A stretch of 64,000 nucleotides of DNA, taken from assembly GCF_041260665.1 (NCBI RefSeq), contig NZ_JBGCCT010000027.1, positions 97,063-161,062 of the forward strand. Reading direction: 5' to 3'. Position 1 is the stretch's first letter. Each line of letters begins with the position of its first letter. Made by a program: the position numbers and the translations under genes. Shown here piece by piece: positions 1 to 8,125 of this stretch. The DNA comes from Catenulispora sp. GP43. GTDB taxonomy: Bacteria; Actinomycetota; Actinomycetes; Streptomycetales; Catenulisporaceae. The notes under the pieces were generated by a model that was not told the origin of the DNA, ran no database searches, and worked only from the letters and a program-made list of their open reading frames with translations.

Positions 1-1
1 C

Positions 2-88
2 AAGGGCTCCGGCGTCGGCCGCGAGCTGGGCCGCTTCGGGCTGGAGGAATATTTGCAGACGAAGTCGCTCCAGTTCCGGGTGAGCTGA
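2..88 (+). CDS. aldehyde dehydrogenase, C-terminal fragment
   Basis: Only the last 28 codons lie in the window; the frame runs from base 2 to a TGA. The residues include GVGRELGRFGLEEY followed by an LQTKSL tail, which is the usual carboxy terminus of NAD(P)-dependent aldehyde dehydrogenases (family pattern G-x-GRE-x-G-x-x-GL-x-EY). The substrate cannot be told from this piece. It converges on the DUF2625 gene 31 bases away. Confidence 0.75.
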   Translation, partial: KGSGVGRELGRFGLEEYLQTKSLQFRVS

Positions 89-119
89 GACGGGAGCAGC
101 CGCAGGCTCCGCCGCGGGG

Positions 120-842
120 TCACACAAGCCCGAGGAACCCTGGGTCCCCGGCGCCGATCTGCTGAGCGAAGTCTGCGGCTATCCCCAGGATCCCGGCCAT
201 CGGTACCGTCCGCCGACTGGTGGTCGAGACGTCCTTCGCCTCCTTGGACCACAGGAACGGGAACACGCTGATGCCCTGCGCCGGACCGGCCGCGGCTGCC
301 TCCTCGCGCCATCCCTCCCAGCGCAGCGCGCTGTAGAACTCCTCCAGCCGCTCGGACAGCAGCCACGCGAGCCAGGCCGAGTGCCCGATCTCCAGCGCCT
401 CCCATTGCAGCGTGTCCGGCGCGAAGTAGATCATCTGCCCCGGCTGCCCGGGACGCCCCGCGCCGGCCGGGTCCACGCCGTTCAGCGCGAACACCCCGCC
501 GAGCACGTCGTGCGCCAGGACCAGCCCGGCTCCGGCCTGCCACGCCGGGTCGAAAGCCTCGGGGAACCCGTTCACCCGCGCCAGACTCGGCAGGCTCCCG
601 TCCCGCCCGGAGCCGCCGCCGAACACCCGCACCCAGCCGTCGTCGACCAGCAGGCCGCCGCAGTTGAGGGTCAGCCCGCCGAGCATCGACCGCGCCGTCA
701 CCTGGAGTTGTCGCAGCCCGCGTGTGCTCTCCCCGGGATCGGGCGCGAAGACGGTCAGGGGTGACGGAGACGCCGCGAACAACGCCTGGAGCTCCGGCCA
801 CGCCGGATCCTCCACCTCGATCAGGTCGGTGAGTTCTCGCAT
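120..842 (-). CDS. DUF2625 family protein
   Basis: A soluble protein of about 240 residues whose whole length fits the DUF2625 family. Visible family features are an N-terminal EDPAWPELQ stretch, the block LQVTARSMLGGLTLNCGG, the block DVLGGVFALNG in the middle, YFAPDTLQWE, and the C-terminal GISVFPFLWSK. No signal peptide or membrane segment is seen. The biochemical role of the family is unknown to me. I placed the start at MRELTDL; a start four codons upstream (854) would overlap the divergent glycosyltransferase start. The two genes share an essentially zero-length divergent promoter region. Confidence 0.75.
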   Translation of the reverse strand: MRELTDLIEVEDPAWPELQALFAASPSPLTVFAPDPGESTRGLRQLQVTARSMLGGLTLNCGGLLVDDGWVRVFGGGSGRDGSLPSLARVNGFPEAFDPAWQAGAGLVLAHDVLGGVFALNGVDPAGAGRPGQPGQMIYFAPDTLQWEALEIGHSAWLAWLLSERLEEFYSALRWEGWREEAAAAGPAQGISVFPFLWSKEAKDVSTTSRRTVPMAGILGIAADFAQQIGAGDPGFLGLV

Positions 843-852
843 CCGCCCGATC

Positions 853-2238
853 ATGGCAGATCCGCCCGGCGTTGCCGACCCTGTCGCAGCCCCGTCGGGG
901 CTCCGGGACGATTCAGAGATCGTTCACCGGACGGCCATCGAGAGGTCTAGACCGCTGGTTAGCGGCGCCGGTCACGACGTCCTGGTACGCGCGTGGAGTC
1001 CCGCAGACGCGCCAAGCGTGGACCTGTTCCTCCCGACCTGCGGCGAACCGCTGGACGTCCTCAGGAACGCGTACTCCCACGTCGCCCGCATGCGGTGGCG
1101 CGGCGAGCTGACCGTATACGTCCTGGACGACGCCGCCGGCCCCGACGTGGCGGCGCTGGCCGGCGAGTTCGGGTTCCGGTACGTGGTGCGACCGGACCGA
1201 GGCCACCTGAAGAAGGACGGGAACCTGAACCACGCGCTGACGATCTCGACCGGCGACGTGGTCGCGATCCTGGACGCCGACTTCTGCCCGCGCGCCGACT
1301 TCCTGGACCACCTGGTCCCGTACTTGGCCGACCCGACAGTCGGGATCGTCCAGAGCCCGCAGTTCTTCGACACCGACGAGTCGATGTCATGGCTCCAGCG
1401 CGCAGCGGGTGCGGCGCAGGAGTGGTTCTTCCGGTGGGTCCAGCCCTCACGGGACGCAGCCGACGCCGCGATCTGCTGCGGGAGCAACGCCGTCTACCGG
1501 CGCGCGGCGCTGGACGCGATCGGCGGCTTCGCCAAGCTGGACCACTCCGAGGACATGTACACGGGCCTTGAGATGCTCGGGCGCGGCTACCGGACGCAGT
1601 ACGTGCCGGTGCTGGTCGCCAAGGGCATCTCGCCGGAGAGCCTGCCGGCGTTCGTGAACCAGCAGTACCGCTGGGCGATGGGCAACCTGCACCTGCTCAC
1701 CGGCCGCGACCTGAAGCGCGTGGGTGCCGCCTGGCGGACCCGGCTGTGCTTCTACAACGGCGTCATCGGCTACGTGGTCATGGCGGTGAACGTGTTCGCC
1801 GCGCCGATCCCGCCGCTGATCATGCTGGCGGGCTACCCGGAGCAGATCCGGCCCTGGCACGTGCTGCCGCTGCCGGCCCCGCTGTGGGTGTGGTTCGTGC
1901 TGCTGCCGGCGGTGTCGCGCACGCGCTGGCGCATCGAGGTGGTCCGCGCGAACCACCTCGTCGCCTTCGCCGCGGCGGCGGCGCTCGTGCACACGCTGCG
2001 CGGCCGGGCCGCCGACTGGGTGCCGACCGGCGCCGGGGGCGGACGGTCGCGGCTGGCGCGGAGCATCGCTCGGCTCGCGGTGCTGTGGCTGGGCGCGACG
2101 ACCGGCGCGGCGGTGGTCGCGCTGGCGGCGGACGTCGCGCGCTTCGGGGCGGGGCGGTTGTGGGGCGTGGCCGCGTATGTGGCCGTGACCGGCTATCTGA
2201 CCCTGCCGCTGATCAGGGATCTGGTGCGAACCAAATGA
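853..2238 (+). CDS. processive family 2 glycosyltransferase (cellulose/hyaluronan synthase-like)
   Basis: A membrane polysaccharide synthase of about 461 residues that should transfer sugar from a UDP-sugar to a growing chain. The catalytic signature of processive GT2 enzymes is complete: VYVLDDA (D92/D93), ILDADF (D141 and D143), HSEDMYTG (D234) and QQYRW (270-274). The sequence CCGSNAVYRRAAL before the third aspartate is also typical. Three or four hydrophobic segments follow the catalytic domain; none precedes it, so the N-terminus should be cytoplasmic. The start is uncertain: ATG 853 is the first plausible codon, and the conserved domain only begins near residue 55. The stop overlaps the next start as ATGA, which suggests translational coupling. 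The sugar specificity cannot be read from the sequence. Confidence 0.85.
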   Translation: MADPPGVADPVAAPSGLRDDSEIVHRTAIERSRPLVSGAGHDVLVRAWSPADAPSVDLFLPTCGEPLDVLRNAYSHVARMRWRGELTVYVLDDAAGPDVAALAGEFGFRYVVRPDRGHLKKDGNLNHALTISTGDVVAILDADFCPRADFLDHLVPYLADPTVGIVQSPQFFDTDESMSWLQRAAGAAQEWFFRWVQPSRDAADAAICCGSNAVYRRAALDAIGGFAKLDHSEDMYTGLEMLGRGYRTQYVPVLVAKGISPESLPAFVNQQYRWAMGNLHLLTGRDLKRVGAAWRTRLCFYNGVIGYVVMAVNVFAAPIPPLIMLAGYPEQIRPWHVLPLPAPLWVWFVLLPAVSRTRWRIEVVRANHLVAFAAAAALVHTLRGRAADWVPTGAGGGRSRLARSIARLAVLWLGATTGAAVVALAADVARFGAGRLWGVAAYVAVTGYLTLPLIRDLVRTK

Positions 2239-2432
2239 ATACTGCACGCAAGGACGGCGTCATGAACGACACAGACCGGGACGGTCTTCAGCCAACCACT
2301 GACGGTGTTCAACCAGCCAATACCGACCACCGCCTCCGCTGGCCCGAAGCCGTGGCCATCACCCTCGCCCTCGTCCTCTGCGGCGCCGCGGCCACCGGCG
2401 TGTTCCGTCCGATGCTGCCCTGGCTGGGCTGA
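2235..2432 (+). CDS. small single-pass membrane protein of the polysaccharide operon
   Basis: This encodes 65 residues: a polar N-terminal half rich in Asp, Gln and Thr, then one membrane helix (VAITLALVLCGAAATGVF) and a short C-terminal end. I do not recognise a family. Its ATG overlaps the stop of the synthase gene by four bases and its own stop lies three bases before the next GTG, so it should be translated together with both neighbours. An internal ATG at 2262 is an alternative start. By position it could be an accessory subunit of the synthase or a linker to the acyltransferase, but this is inference from context only. Confidence 0.6.
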   Translation: MNTARKDGVMNDTDRDGLQPTTDGVQPANTDHRLRWPEAVAITLALVLCGAAATGVFRPMLPWLG

Positions 2433-2435
2433 CGC

Positions 2436-5291
2436 GTGGCCGTGCGCGGATTCCGTCCGGACATCGAAGGCCTGCGAGCCGTCGCCGTCGTGCTGGTGCT
2501 CGGCTTCCATGCCGCGGTGCCGGGGATGGCCGGCGGCTACGTGGGCGTCGACGTGTTCTTCGTCGTGTCGGGCTACCTCATCACCGGCCAGGTGGTGCGG
2601 GGCAGCGGCTTCTCTCTCAAAGAGTTCTACGCACGTCGCGCGCGCCGCATCTTGCCGGCGGCGTCCGTGGTCCTCCTGTTCACCGCGGCGGCCACGTGGG
2701 TGTGGCTGCCACCGTTGCGCCAGCAGGACGTTGCGTACGACCTCCTCAGCGCGGCGCTCAACGGCGGGAACTGGCGCTTCGTCGCGGACCAGACCAACTA
2801 CCTGGCCGCGTCGCGGGCGCCGAGTCCGCTGCTGCACTACTGGTCGCTCGGCGTCGAGGAGCAGTTCTACATCGTGTGGGCGCCGTTGGTGCTCCTCGCG
2901 ATCCTGTTCGCCCGTAAGCGGAACAGGTCGGTGCGTGGCTATGTCCTCGCCGAGGTCCTGGTGCTGTCGGTTGCCTCGTTCGTGCTGTCGCTGCACTGGA
3001 CGCACACGTCCTTGCCGCTCGCCTACATGGGCTCGCCGTCGCGTGCCTGGCAGTTCGGCGCGGGTGCGGTGCTCGCTGTGGCCATCGGCGGCAGATCGCT
3101 TGACTGCAAACGAACTCGGACAGCCGCCGGCTTCGCGGGCATGGCGCTGGTCGTCGCCGCGACCGCCAGCTTCAGCGCCAAGACGCCGTATCCCGGAACC
3201 GCAGCGCTGATGCCCGTTGCCGGTACCGTCCTCATTCTGTTCGCGGGCGCAGGGGAGTACCCGAAGTTCTCGATATCAGGGCTCGTCGCGACCAGACCGC
3301 CGCGCGCCGTCGGGCGCTTGTCCTTCACTCTGTATCTGTGGCACTGGCCGATCCTGGTCCTGGCTCAGGCGAGATGGGGCGACCTCCCCTGGGAGGCGTC
3401 CGCGATGCTGGCAGCGGCGTCGGCGCTCCCGGCTTATGCGACCATGCGCCTGGTCGAGCAGCCAGTCCGCTTCTCGAAGCTCATCACCGAAGTACCACGC
3501 CGAGGCATGGCCATCGGCGCGACAGCCGTGATGCTCCCTCTGGCCGCCGGTCTCGCGGTCGGGACCGGAGCGGCCCGCACTCTCGGCGGTGCCCAGGCCT
3601 TCGACCTCAGAAGCCTGCCGGCGGCGGCGTCGGGCGGATCGCATCTCCTGGCATCCCCGGCGACGTACCGCACCGGCGGTCCGACCATGCCCACGCCGGC
3701 CCAGGCCCGCAAGGACTTCCCGCCGGACGGGGACTGCGAGGTGGCGCCGGCGGTCGCCGTCAGCCGGCCCTGCCTGTTCGTCCCGGCGCCCCAAGCGACG
3801 CCGTCGTCGACCGGCCTGGTCCGAGCCTCGAACCCGCCGGCTCCGGCCGACCTTCCCGCCGACCGCATCGTCCTCATCGGCGATTCCCATGCCGGCCAAT
3901 GGTTCTCCGCCATCAGCCGCATCGCTGCGGACCGGCACATGGACGTCGAGGAACGCGTCAAACAAGGGTGTCCCTTCGCCGACCTCACGGTCAGCAGTCC
4001 CGTCCTCGGCCGCGACTATCGCGAGGGCCACACCTGGCGTGACTCGGTCCTGGACCAGCTCGGCAAGGAGCCGCGGCCGGCTCTGATCGTCATCTCCGAG
4101 CTGGACTGGTACGCCTCACCCGCGCAGACGAAGGCCGCGTGGGACCGTCCGCTGAGCGTGCCGGCCGGCCTCGGCGTCCCGATCGCCGCCATCCACGACA
4201 CCCCCAAGCCCGACGCCGACATCCCGGTCTGCGTCTCCGGCTCGCACCATGACTGGAACGACTGCGCCTTCAGCAAAAGCAGCGCGCTGACCACCGATCC
4301 GCTCACCGCGGATCCCCGTGTCACGCCGATCGACTTCAGCTCCCTGCTGTGCCCCGATGCCAAGTGCCCGGCGGTCCTCGACAGTGTCCTTCTCTATCGC
4401 GACGACTCCCACCTCACCGATGCCGCCGCCTACCTCCTGATCTCGCGTCTCGCCGCGCGGCTTCCGTTCGCGAGCCCGTGGCGGACGGTGTTCGCCGCTG
4501 ACTTCCAGGGGCCGGCCGGGTCCTCGCCGCCGTCCCGCGACTGGCTGATCGACACCGGCCACTGCTATCCGGGCTGTCCGGCGCCGGACTGGGGCACCGG
4601 CGAGGTAGAGACGATGAGTGCCGACCCGGCCAACGTCCAGCTGGACGGTCACGGCGCCCTACAGCTCACCCCGCTGCGCGCCGCCGACGGCACCTGGACC
4701 TCCGGCCGCGTCGAGACCCGCCGCTCCGACTTCGCCGCGCTGCCCGGCGGCGAGCTCCGGATCAGCGCCAAGGTCACGCTTCCCGATGTCACCACCTCCG
4801 ACGGCACCGGCTACTGGCCCGCGTTCTGGGCGCTCGGCAGCGGCGTCCGCGACGGCAGCGCGCCCTGGCCGTCCGGCGGCGAGATCGACGTCCTCGAAGG
4901 GCTGGACGGTCACCCTTCCATGTGGTCCACGCTCCACTGCGGCGCGCCCTGCCACGAGCCGACCGGTCTCACCTCCGGCGAGCGTCCCTGTCCCACCTGC
5001 ACCTCCGGTACGCACGAGTACTCCGTCGACATCGACCGCTCCCGCAGCCCCGAGCAGATCCGCTGGTCGGTCGACGACACCGAGGTCTTCCAGCTCGACG
5101 CCACCGCGGTCGACCCCGCGACCTGGGACGCCGCCGTCCACCACGGGTTCTTCGTGATCTTCGACCTGGCGCTCGGCGGCACCTTCCCCGGCTCGGTCGG
5201 CGGTCCGGCCGCCGCGCGTCCCGGCCCCGCCACCGCCGCCGGCCGCCCGATGACCGTAGCCGCCCTCCGGATCTCGACCCGGGAGGGATGA
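2436..5291 (+). CDS. acyltransferase-3 / SGNH / GH16 three-domain fusion
   Basis: A 951-residue membrane protein with three recognisable modules. Residues ~5-345 form an OafA-type acyltransferase-3 domain with about ten helices: RPDIEGLRAVAV at the N-terminus, catalytic-type His in LGFHAAV, the SGYLITG loop and LHYWSLGVEEQFY. Residues ~470-670 form an extracytoplasmic SGNH hydrolase domain with GDSH (S484) and a late DDSH (D656, H659). Residues ~687-951 resemble a GH16 beta-jellyroll with the active-site signature EIDVLE (E816, D818, E821) and YWPAFWALG before it. OafA plus SGNH is a common pairing for sugar O-acetylation; the added GH16 domain is not something I know as standard. The start is GTG, three bases after the small membrane gene. 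It probably acylates and cuts or remodels the polymer made by the upstream synthase (inference). Confidence 0.88.
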   Translation: MAVRGFRPDIEGLRAVAVVLVLGFHAAVPGMAGGYVGVDVFFVVSGYLITGQVVRGSGFSLKEFYARRARRILPAASVVLLFTAAATWVWLPPLRQQDVAYDLLSAALNGGNWRFVADQTNYLAASRAPSPLLHYWSLGVEEQFYIVWAPLVLLAILFARKRNRSVRGYVLAEVLVLSVASFVLSLHWTHTSLPLAYMGSPSRAWQFGAGAVLAVAIGGRSLDCKRTRTAAGFAGMALVVAATASFSAKTPYPGTAALMPVAGTVLILFAGAGEYPKFSISGLVATRPPRAVGRLSFTLYLWHWPILVLAQARWGDLPWEASAMLAAASALPAYATMRLVEQPVRFSKLITEVPRRGMAIGATAVMLPLAAGLAVGTGAARTLGGAQAFDLRSLPAAASGGSHLLASPATYRTGGPTMPTPAQARKDFPPDGDCEVAPAVAVSRPCLFVPAPQATPSSTGLVRASNPPAPADLPADRIVLIGDSHAGQWFSAISRIAADRHMDVEERVKQGCPFADLTVSSPVLGRDYREGHTWRDSVLDQLGKEPRPALIVISELDWYASPAQTKAAWDRPLSVPAGLGVPIAAIHDTPKPDADIPVCVSGSHHDWNDCAFSKSSALTTDPLTADPRVTPIDFSSLLCPDAKCPAVLDSVLLYRDDSHLTDAAAYLLISRLAARLPFASPWRTVFAADFQGPAGSSPPSRDWLIDTGHCYPGCPAPDWGTGEVETMSADPANVQLDGHGALQLTPLRAADGTWTSGRVETRRSDFAALPGGELRISAKVTLPDVTTSDGTGYWPAFWALGSGVRDGSAPWPSGGEIDVLEGLDGHPSMWSTLHCGAPCHEPTGLTSGERPCPTCTSGTHEYSVDIDRSRSPEQIRWSVDDTEVFQLDATAVDPATWDAAVHHGFFVIFDLALGGTFPGSVGGPAAARPGPATAAGRPMTVAALRISTREG

Positions 5292-5334
5292 CCGCTACCA
5301 TCGGTGCCCTCGAGAACCCTGGGAGGGGCTGCGC

Positions 5335-5865
5335 ATGGCTGAGAAGTGGGCCGCTATGTCCAAGGGCGCACGGATACTGCTGGTCGCAGTGCTTCTCTAT
5401 GTCGTGGAGGCGGTCCTGACAGTCGCGACCGACGCCGACACCAACAACGGCTATGCGAGTGTCCTGATCGGCGCGGTCACCTCGACCTTCGGCACGTTCC
5501 TGGCGGTCGCCGCGCTGCGCACCGACTACCTCGCGGGCCTGCGGTTGCGCTGGCGGCTGCGCTCCGGCGCCGAGAGTGCCACCGCGACTGTGGCCGCCGT
5601 GGTCTCCTTCTACAACAGCGACTTCACCTATCCCGTCTTCGAGTACGCGACCCCCGACGGCGCCACCCACCGGCACGCCGACGCCTCCAGCCGCATGCTG
5701 GAGGTCGGGGCGACCGCCGAGGTGCGGTACGTCCCGGCCGAGGCCGACTTCGCGGTCGGGCCGATCGGCCGGTTCAACGTCGTGGTGTTCGCGGTCCTGG
5801 CGGCGCTGGGCGCGGTGTTGCTGGTGATGATGCCGTTGATGACCGTGCAGGCGTTGTTCAGCTGA
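5335..5865 (+). CDS. DUF3592-type membrane protein
   Basis: A protein of 176 residues with two N-terminal hydrophobic helices, a soluble beta-rich middle (YPVFEYATPDG, then VGATAEVRYVP) and one C-terminal helix. The middle fits the DUF3592 family, whose members are small membrane proteins of unknown function. A strong Shine-Dalgarno sequence (GGGAGGGG) lies about 6 bases before the ATG, and a possible -10 box TACCAT sits at 5296-5301, so it probably has its own promoter rather than being read only from the polysaccharide operon. Confidence 0.6.
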   Translation: MAEKWAAMSKGARILLVAVLLYVVEAVLTVATDADTNNGYASVLIGAVTSTFGTFLAVAALRTDYLAGLRLRWRLRSGAESATATVAAVVSFYNSDFTYPVFEYATPDGATHRHADASSRMLEVGATAEVRYVPAEADFAVGPIGRFNVVVFAVLAALGAVLLVMMPLMTVQALFS

Positions 5866-5919
5866 ACCAGCTGAATCAGGGGAAACACCGGGGACATCTG
5901 TCCGCGCCACACTGATCCG

Positions 5920-6378
5920 GTGAGCGCACCGACCATCACCGTCGACGAGGTCCCCTGGGACGATCCGCGCGCGGTCGCTCTGCGTGACGCGCAGCGGGCC
6001 GAGATAGAGGCCCTCTACGGCCCGGGCAGCGAGCCCGGCGTCGCGCCGACCGCGGCGGACATCGCCGTCTTCCTGATCGCGCAGGTCGCGGGCGTGCCGG
6101 CGGGCTGCGGGGCGCTGCGTCCGCTGGAGTCCGGCGCGGCCGAGATCAAGCGCATGTACGTCGTGCCGGACCAGCGCGGCCGGGGTGTCTCCGGCGCCGT
6201 CCTGGCGGCGTTGGAACACGCAGCGGTAGCACGCGGCTGGCGCACGCTCCGGTTGGAGACCGGGCCCAAACAGGCCGCCGCGATCCGCTTCTACGAGCGT
6301 TCCGGCTACATACGGATCCCGGGTTTCGGAGCGTATGCCGATGAGCCGACGTCCCACTGCTACGCAAGAGAGCTGTAG
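5920..6378 (+). CDS. GNAT family N-acetyltransferase
   Basis: A soluble acetyltransferase of 152 residues using acetyl-CoA. The acetyl-CoA binding segment is visible as MYVVPDQRGRGVSGAVL (motif A, Q/R-x-x-G-x-G/A), followed by LRLETGPKQAAAIRFYERSGY, the usual motif B region, and a final Tyr. The acceptor is unknown. The start is GTG; an upstream in-frame ATG is not available nearby. Confidence 0.8.
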   Translation: MSAPTITVDEVPWDDPRAVALRDAQRAEIEALYGPGSEPGVAPTAADIAVFLIAQVAGVPAGCGALRPLESGAAEIKRMYVVPDQRGRGVSGAVLAALEHAAVARGWRTLRLETGPKQAAAIRFYERSGYIRIPGFGAYADEPTSHCYAREL

Positions 6379-6419
6379 CGAGTTCGGGGACCGTTTCCTT
6401 CAGGGGCGGCACTCCGGGT

Positions 6420-6425
6420 TACGAT
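6420..6425 (+). promoter_or_regulatory. possible -10 box of tig
   Basis: TACGAT in the 127-base gap before tig fits an actinobacterial -10 hexamer and would start a leader of about 75 bases carrying the AAGGAG site before the GTG. No clear -35 is visible, so this is tentative. Confidence 0.35.
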
Positions 6426-6505
6426 GGGGCTTCGTATCCCGTCCACGCGCGACGTCGCGCCATGACTCGAGGCTGCCGGCCGGCAGCGCCGCAAGGAGAG
6501 CAGCA

Positions 6506-7906
6506 GTGAAGAGCGCTGTCGAGACCCTGGACCCGACTCGGGTCCGGCTCACCGTTGAGGTCCCGTTCGAGGAGCTCAAGCCGAGCCTCGACGCGGCCTA
6601 CAAGAAGATCGCCGAGCAGGTCTCGATCCCGGGCTTCCGCAAGGGCAAGGTCCCGGCCGCGGTCATCGACCAGCGCTTCGGCCGCGGTGCCGCGCTGGAG
6701 GAGGCCATCAACTCCTCCCTGCCGCAGTTCTACGGCCAGGCGGTCGAGGAGCACAAGATCGAGGTCGTCGGCCAGCCCGACGTGGACCTGACGGAGCTCG
6801 AGCCGGGCCAGGACCTGAAGTTCACCGCCGAGGTGGACGTCCGCCCCGAGTTCGAGGTGCCGGCCTACGACGACATCGAGGTCGAGGTCGAGGACGCGAC
6901 GGTGGCCGACGAGGCCGTGACCGAGCGCATCGAGGAGATCCGCAAGCGCTTCGGCTCCCTGAAGGAGGTCGAGCGCGAGGTGGCCGACGGCGACTTCGTC
7001 ACGCTGGACCTGGCCGCCTCGATCGACGGCGAGGTGCTGGAGGACGGCACCGCCAAGGGCATGAGCTACGAGGTCGGCTCCACCCAGCTGATCGAGGGCA
7101 CCGACGAGGCGATCATCGGCAAGAAGGCCGGCGAGACCGCCTCCTTCACCTCCAAGCTGCTCGGCGGCTCGCACGCCGGCGAGGAGGCGACCATCGAGGT
7201 CACCGTCACCGCGGTCAAGGAGCGCGAGCTGCCCGAGCTGGACGACGAGTTCGCCCAGCTGGCCAGCGAGTTCGACACCATGGAGGAGTTCCGCACCAAC
7301 GTCCGCGAGACGCTGGAGCGCTCCGAGCAGTTCGAGCAGGTCGCCTCGGCCCGGGACAAGGTCCTGGAGGTCCTGCTGGAGCGCGTGGACATCCCGCTGC
7401 CCAAGTCCGTCGTGGACGCCGAGCTGGCCTGGCGCAACGAGGCCCTGGACCGGCAGATCGCGATGGGCGGCATGACCCGCGAGGGCTTCTTCAAGCTGCA
7501 GGAGAAGACCGAGGAGGAGTACGACGCCGAGCTCGCCGACGAGGTGCGCGACGGGGTCAAGGCCCAGTTCATCCTGGACAAGCTGGCCAACGCCGAGGAG
7601 ATCTCGGTGAACGAGGGCGAGCTGACCAACCACCTCATCCAGCGCGCGCAGCAGGCCGGCATGCGTCCGGACGAGTTCGCCCAGCAGATCTCCTCGGCGG
7701 GCCAGATCCCGGCCCTGGTCGGCGAGGTCCGCCGCGGCAAGGCGCTGAACCTGGTCCTGGAGGCCGCCACGGTCAAGGACGCCTCCGGCAACGAGGTCGA
7801 CGTCAAGAAGATCAACGCTCCCGACGTCGAGGACACCGACGGCGAGAACCCGGACAGCCACGGCCGCGCGCCCGAGGACGAGCACTACGGCCACAAGCAC
7901 GACTGA
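6506..7906 (+). CDS. tig: trigger factor, ribosome-associated chaperone and prolyl isomerase
   Basis: A 466-residue chaperone that binds nascent chains at the ribosome exit tunnel. The N-terminal ribosome-binding domain carries the signature GFRKGKVP. A FKBP-type isomerase domain follows (~residues 155-245, with GDFVTLDLAASIDGE and VGSTQLIEG), then a long helical C-terminal arm. The tail is acidic and His-rich (EDEHYGHKHD), as in other actinobacterial trigger factors. I chose GTG 6506 because AAGGAG lies eight bases before it; the frame extends further upstream but without a ribosome site or conserved sequence. It sits just before the clpP genes, the usual actinobacterial order. Confidence 0.96.
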   Translation: MKSAVETLDPTRVRLTVEVPFEELKPSLDAAYKKIAEQVSIPGFRKGKVPAAVIDQRFGRGAALEEAINSSLPQFYGQAVEEHKIEVVGQPDVDLTELEPGQDLKFTAEVDVRPEFEVPAYDDIEVEVEDATVADEAVTERIEEIRKRFGSLKEVEREVADGDFVTLDLAASIDGEVLEDGTAKGMSYEVGSTQLIEGTDEAIIGKKAGETASFTSKLLGGSHAGEEATIEVTVTAVKERELPELDDEFAQLASEFDTMEEFRTNVRETLERSEQFEQVASARDKVLEVLLERVDIPLPKSVVDAELAWRNEALDRQIAMGGMTREGFFKLQEKTEEEYDAELADEVRDGVKAQFILDKLANAEEISVNEGELTNHLIQRAQQAGMRPDEFAQQISSAGQIPALVGEVRRGKALNLVLEAATVKDASGNEVDVKKINAPDVEDTDGENPDSHGRAPEDEHYGHKHD

Positions 7907-7930
7907 TTCCGCGCCGTTCGAACACGCGGT

Positions 7931-7978
7931 CATACGAAAGCCCCGTCCCCTGCGCAGGAGGCGGGGCTTTCGCGTATG
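7931..7978 (+). terminator. terminator after tig
   Basis: A long hairpin: outer arms CATACG/CGTATG and inner arms AAAGCCCCG/CGGGGCTTT around a small loop, 25 bases after the tig stop. It separates tig from the clpP operon. Confidence 0.8.
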
Positions 7979-8028
7979 CCGTCAGCGAACAAGGGCCGGG
8001 CCGCCGACGTCCCGGGGGAGCGGGGCGT

Positions 8029-8045
8029 TAGGGTCGTCCTAGGAC
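8029..8045 (+). promoter_or_regulatory. possible clpP promoter element with palindrome
   Basis: TAGGGT (8029-8034) could be a -10 box. It is followed directly by the perfect 10-base palindrome GTCCTAGGAC (8036-8045), about 80 bases before clpP1, a plausible place for a repressor or activator. No -35 is obvious. Confidence 0.3.
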
Positions 8046-8125
8046 CGGATCGATCACACCCCTGACAGGGCTCGTCGTCGCCGGTCCGGCATTTCCGCTT
8101 CCGACGAACCAGGCAGGGTGAACCT

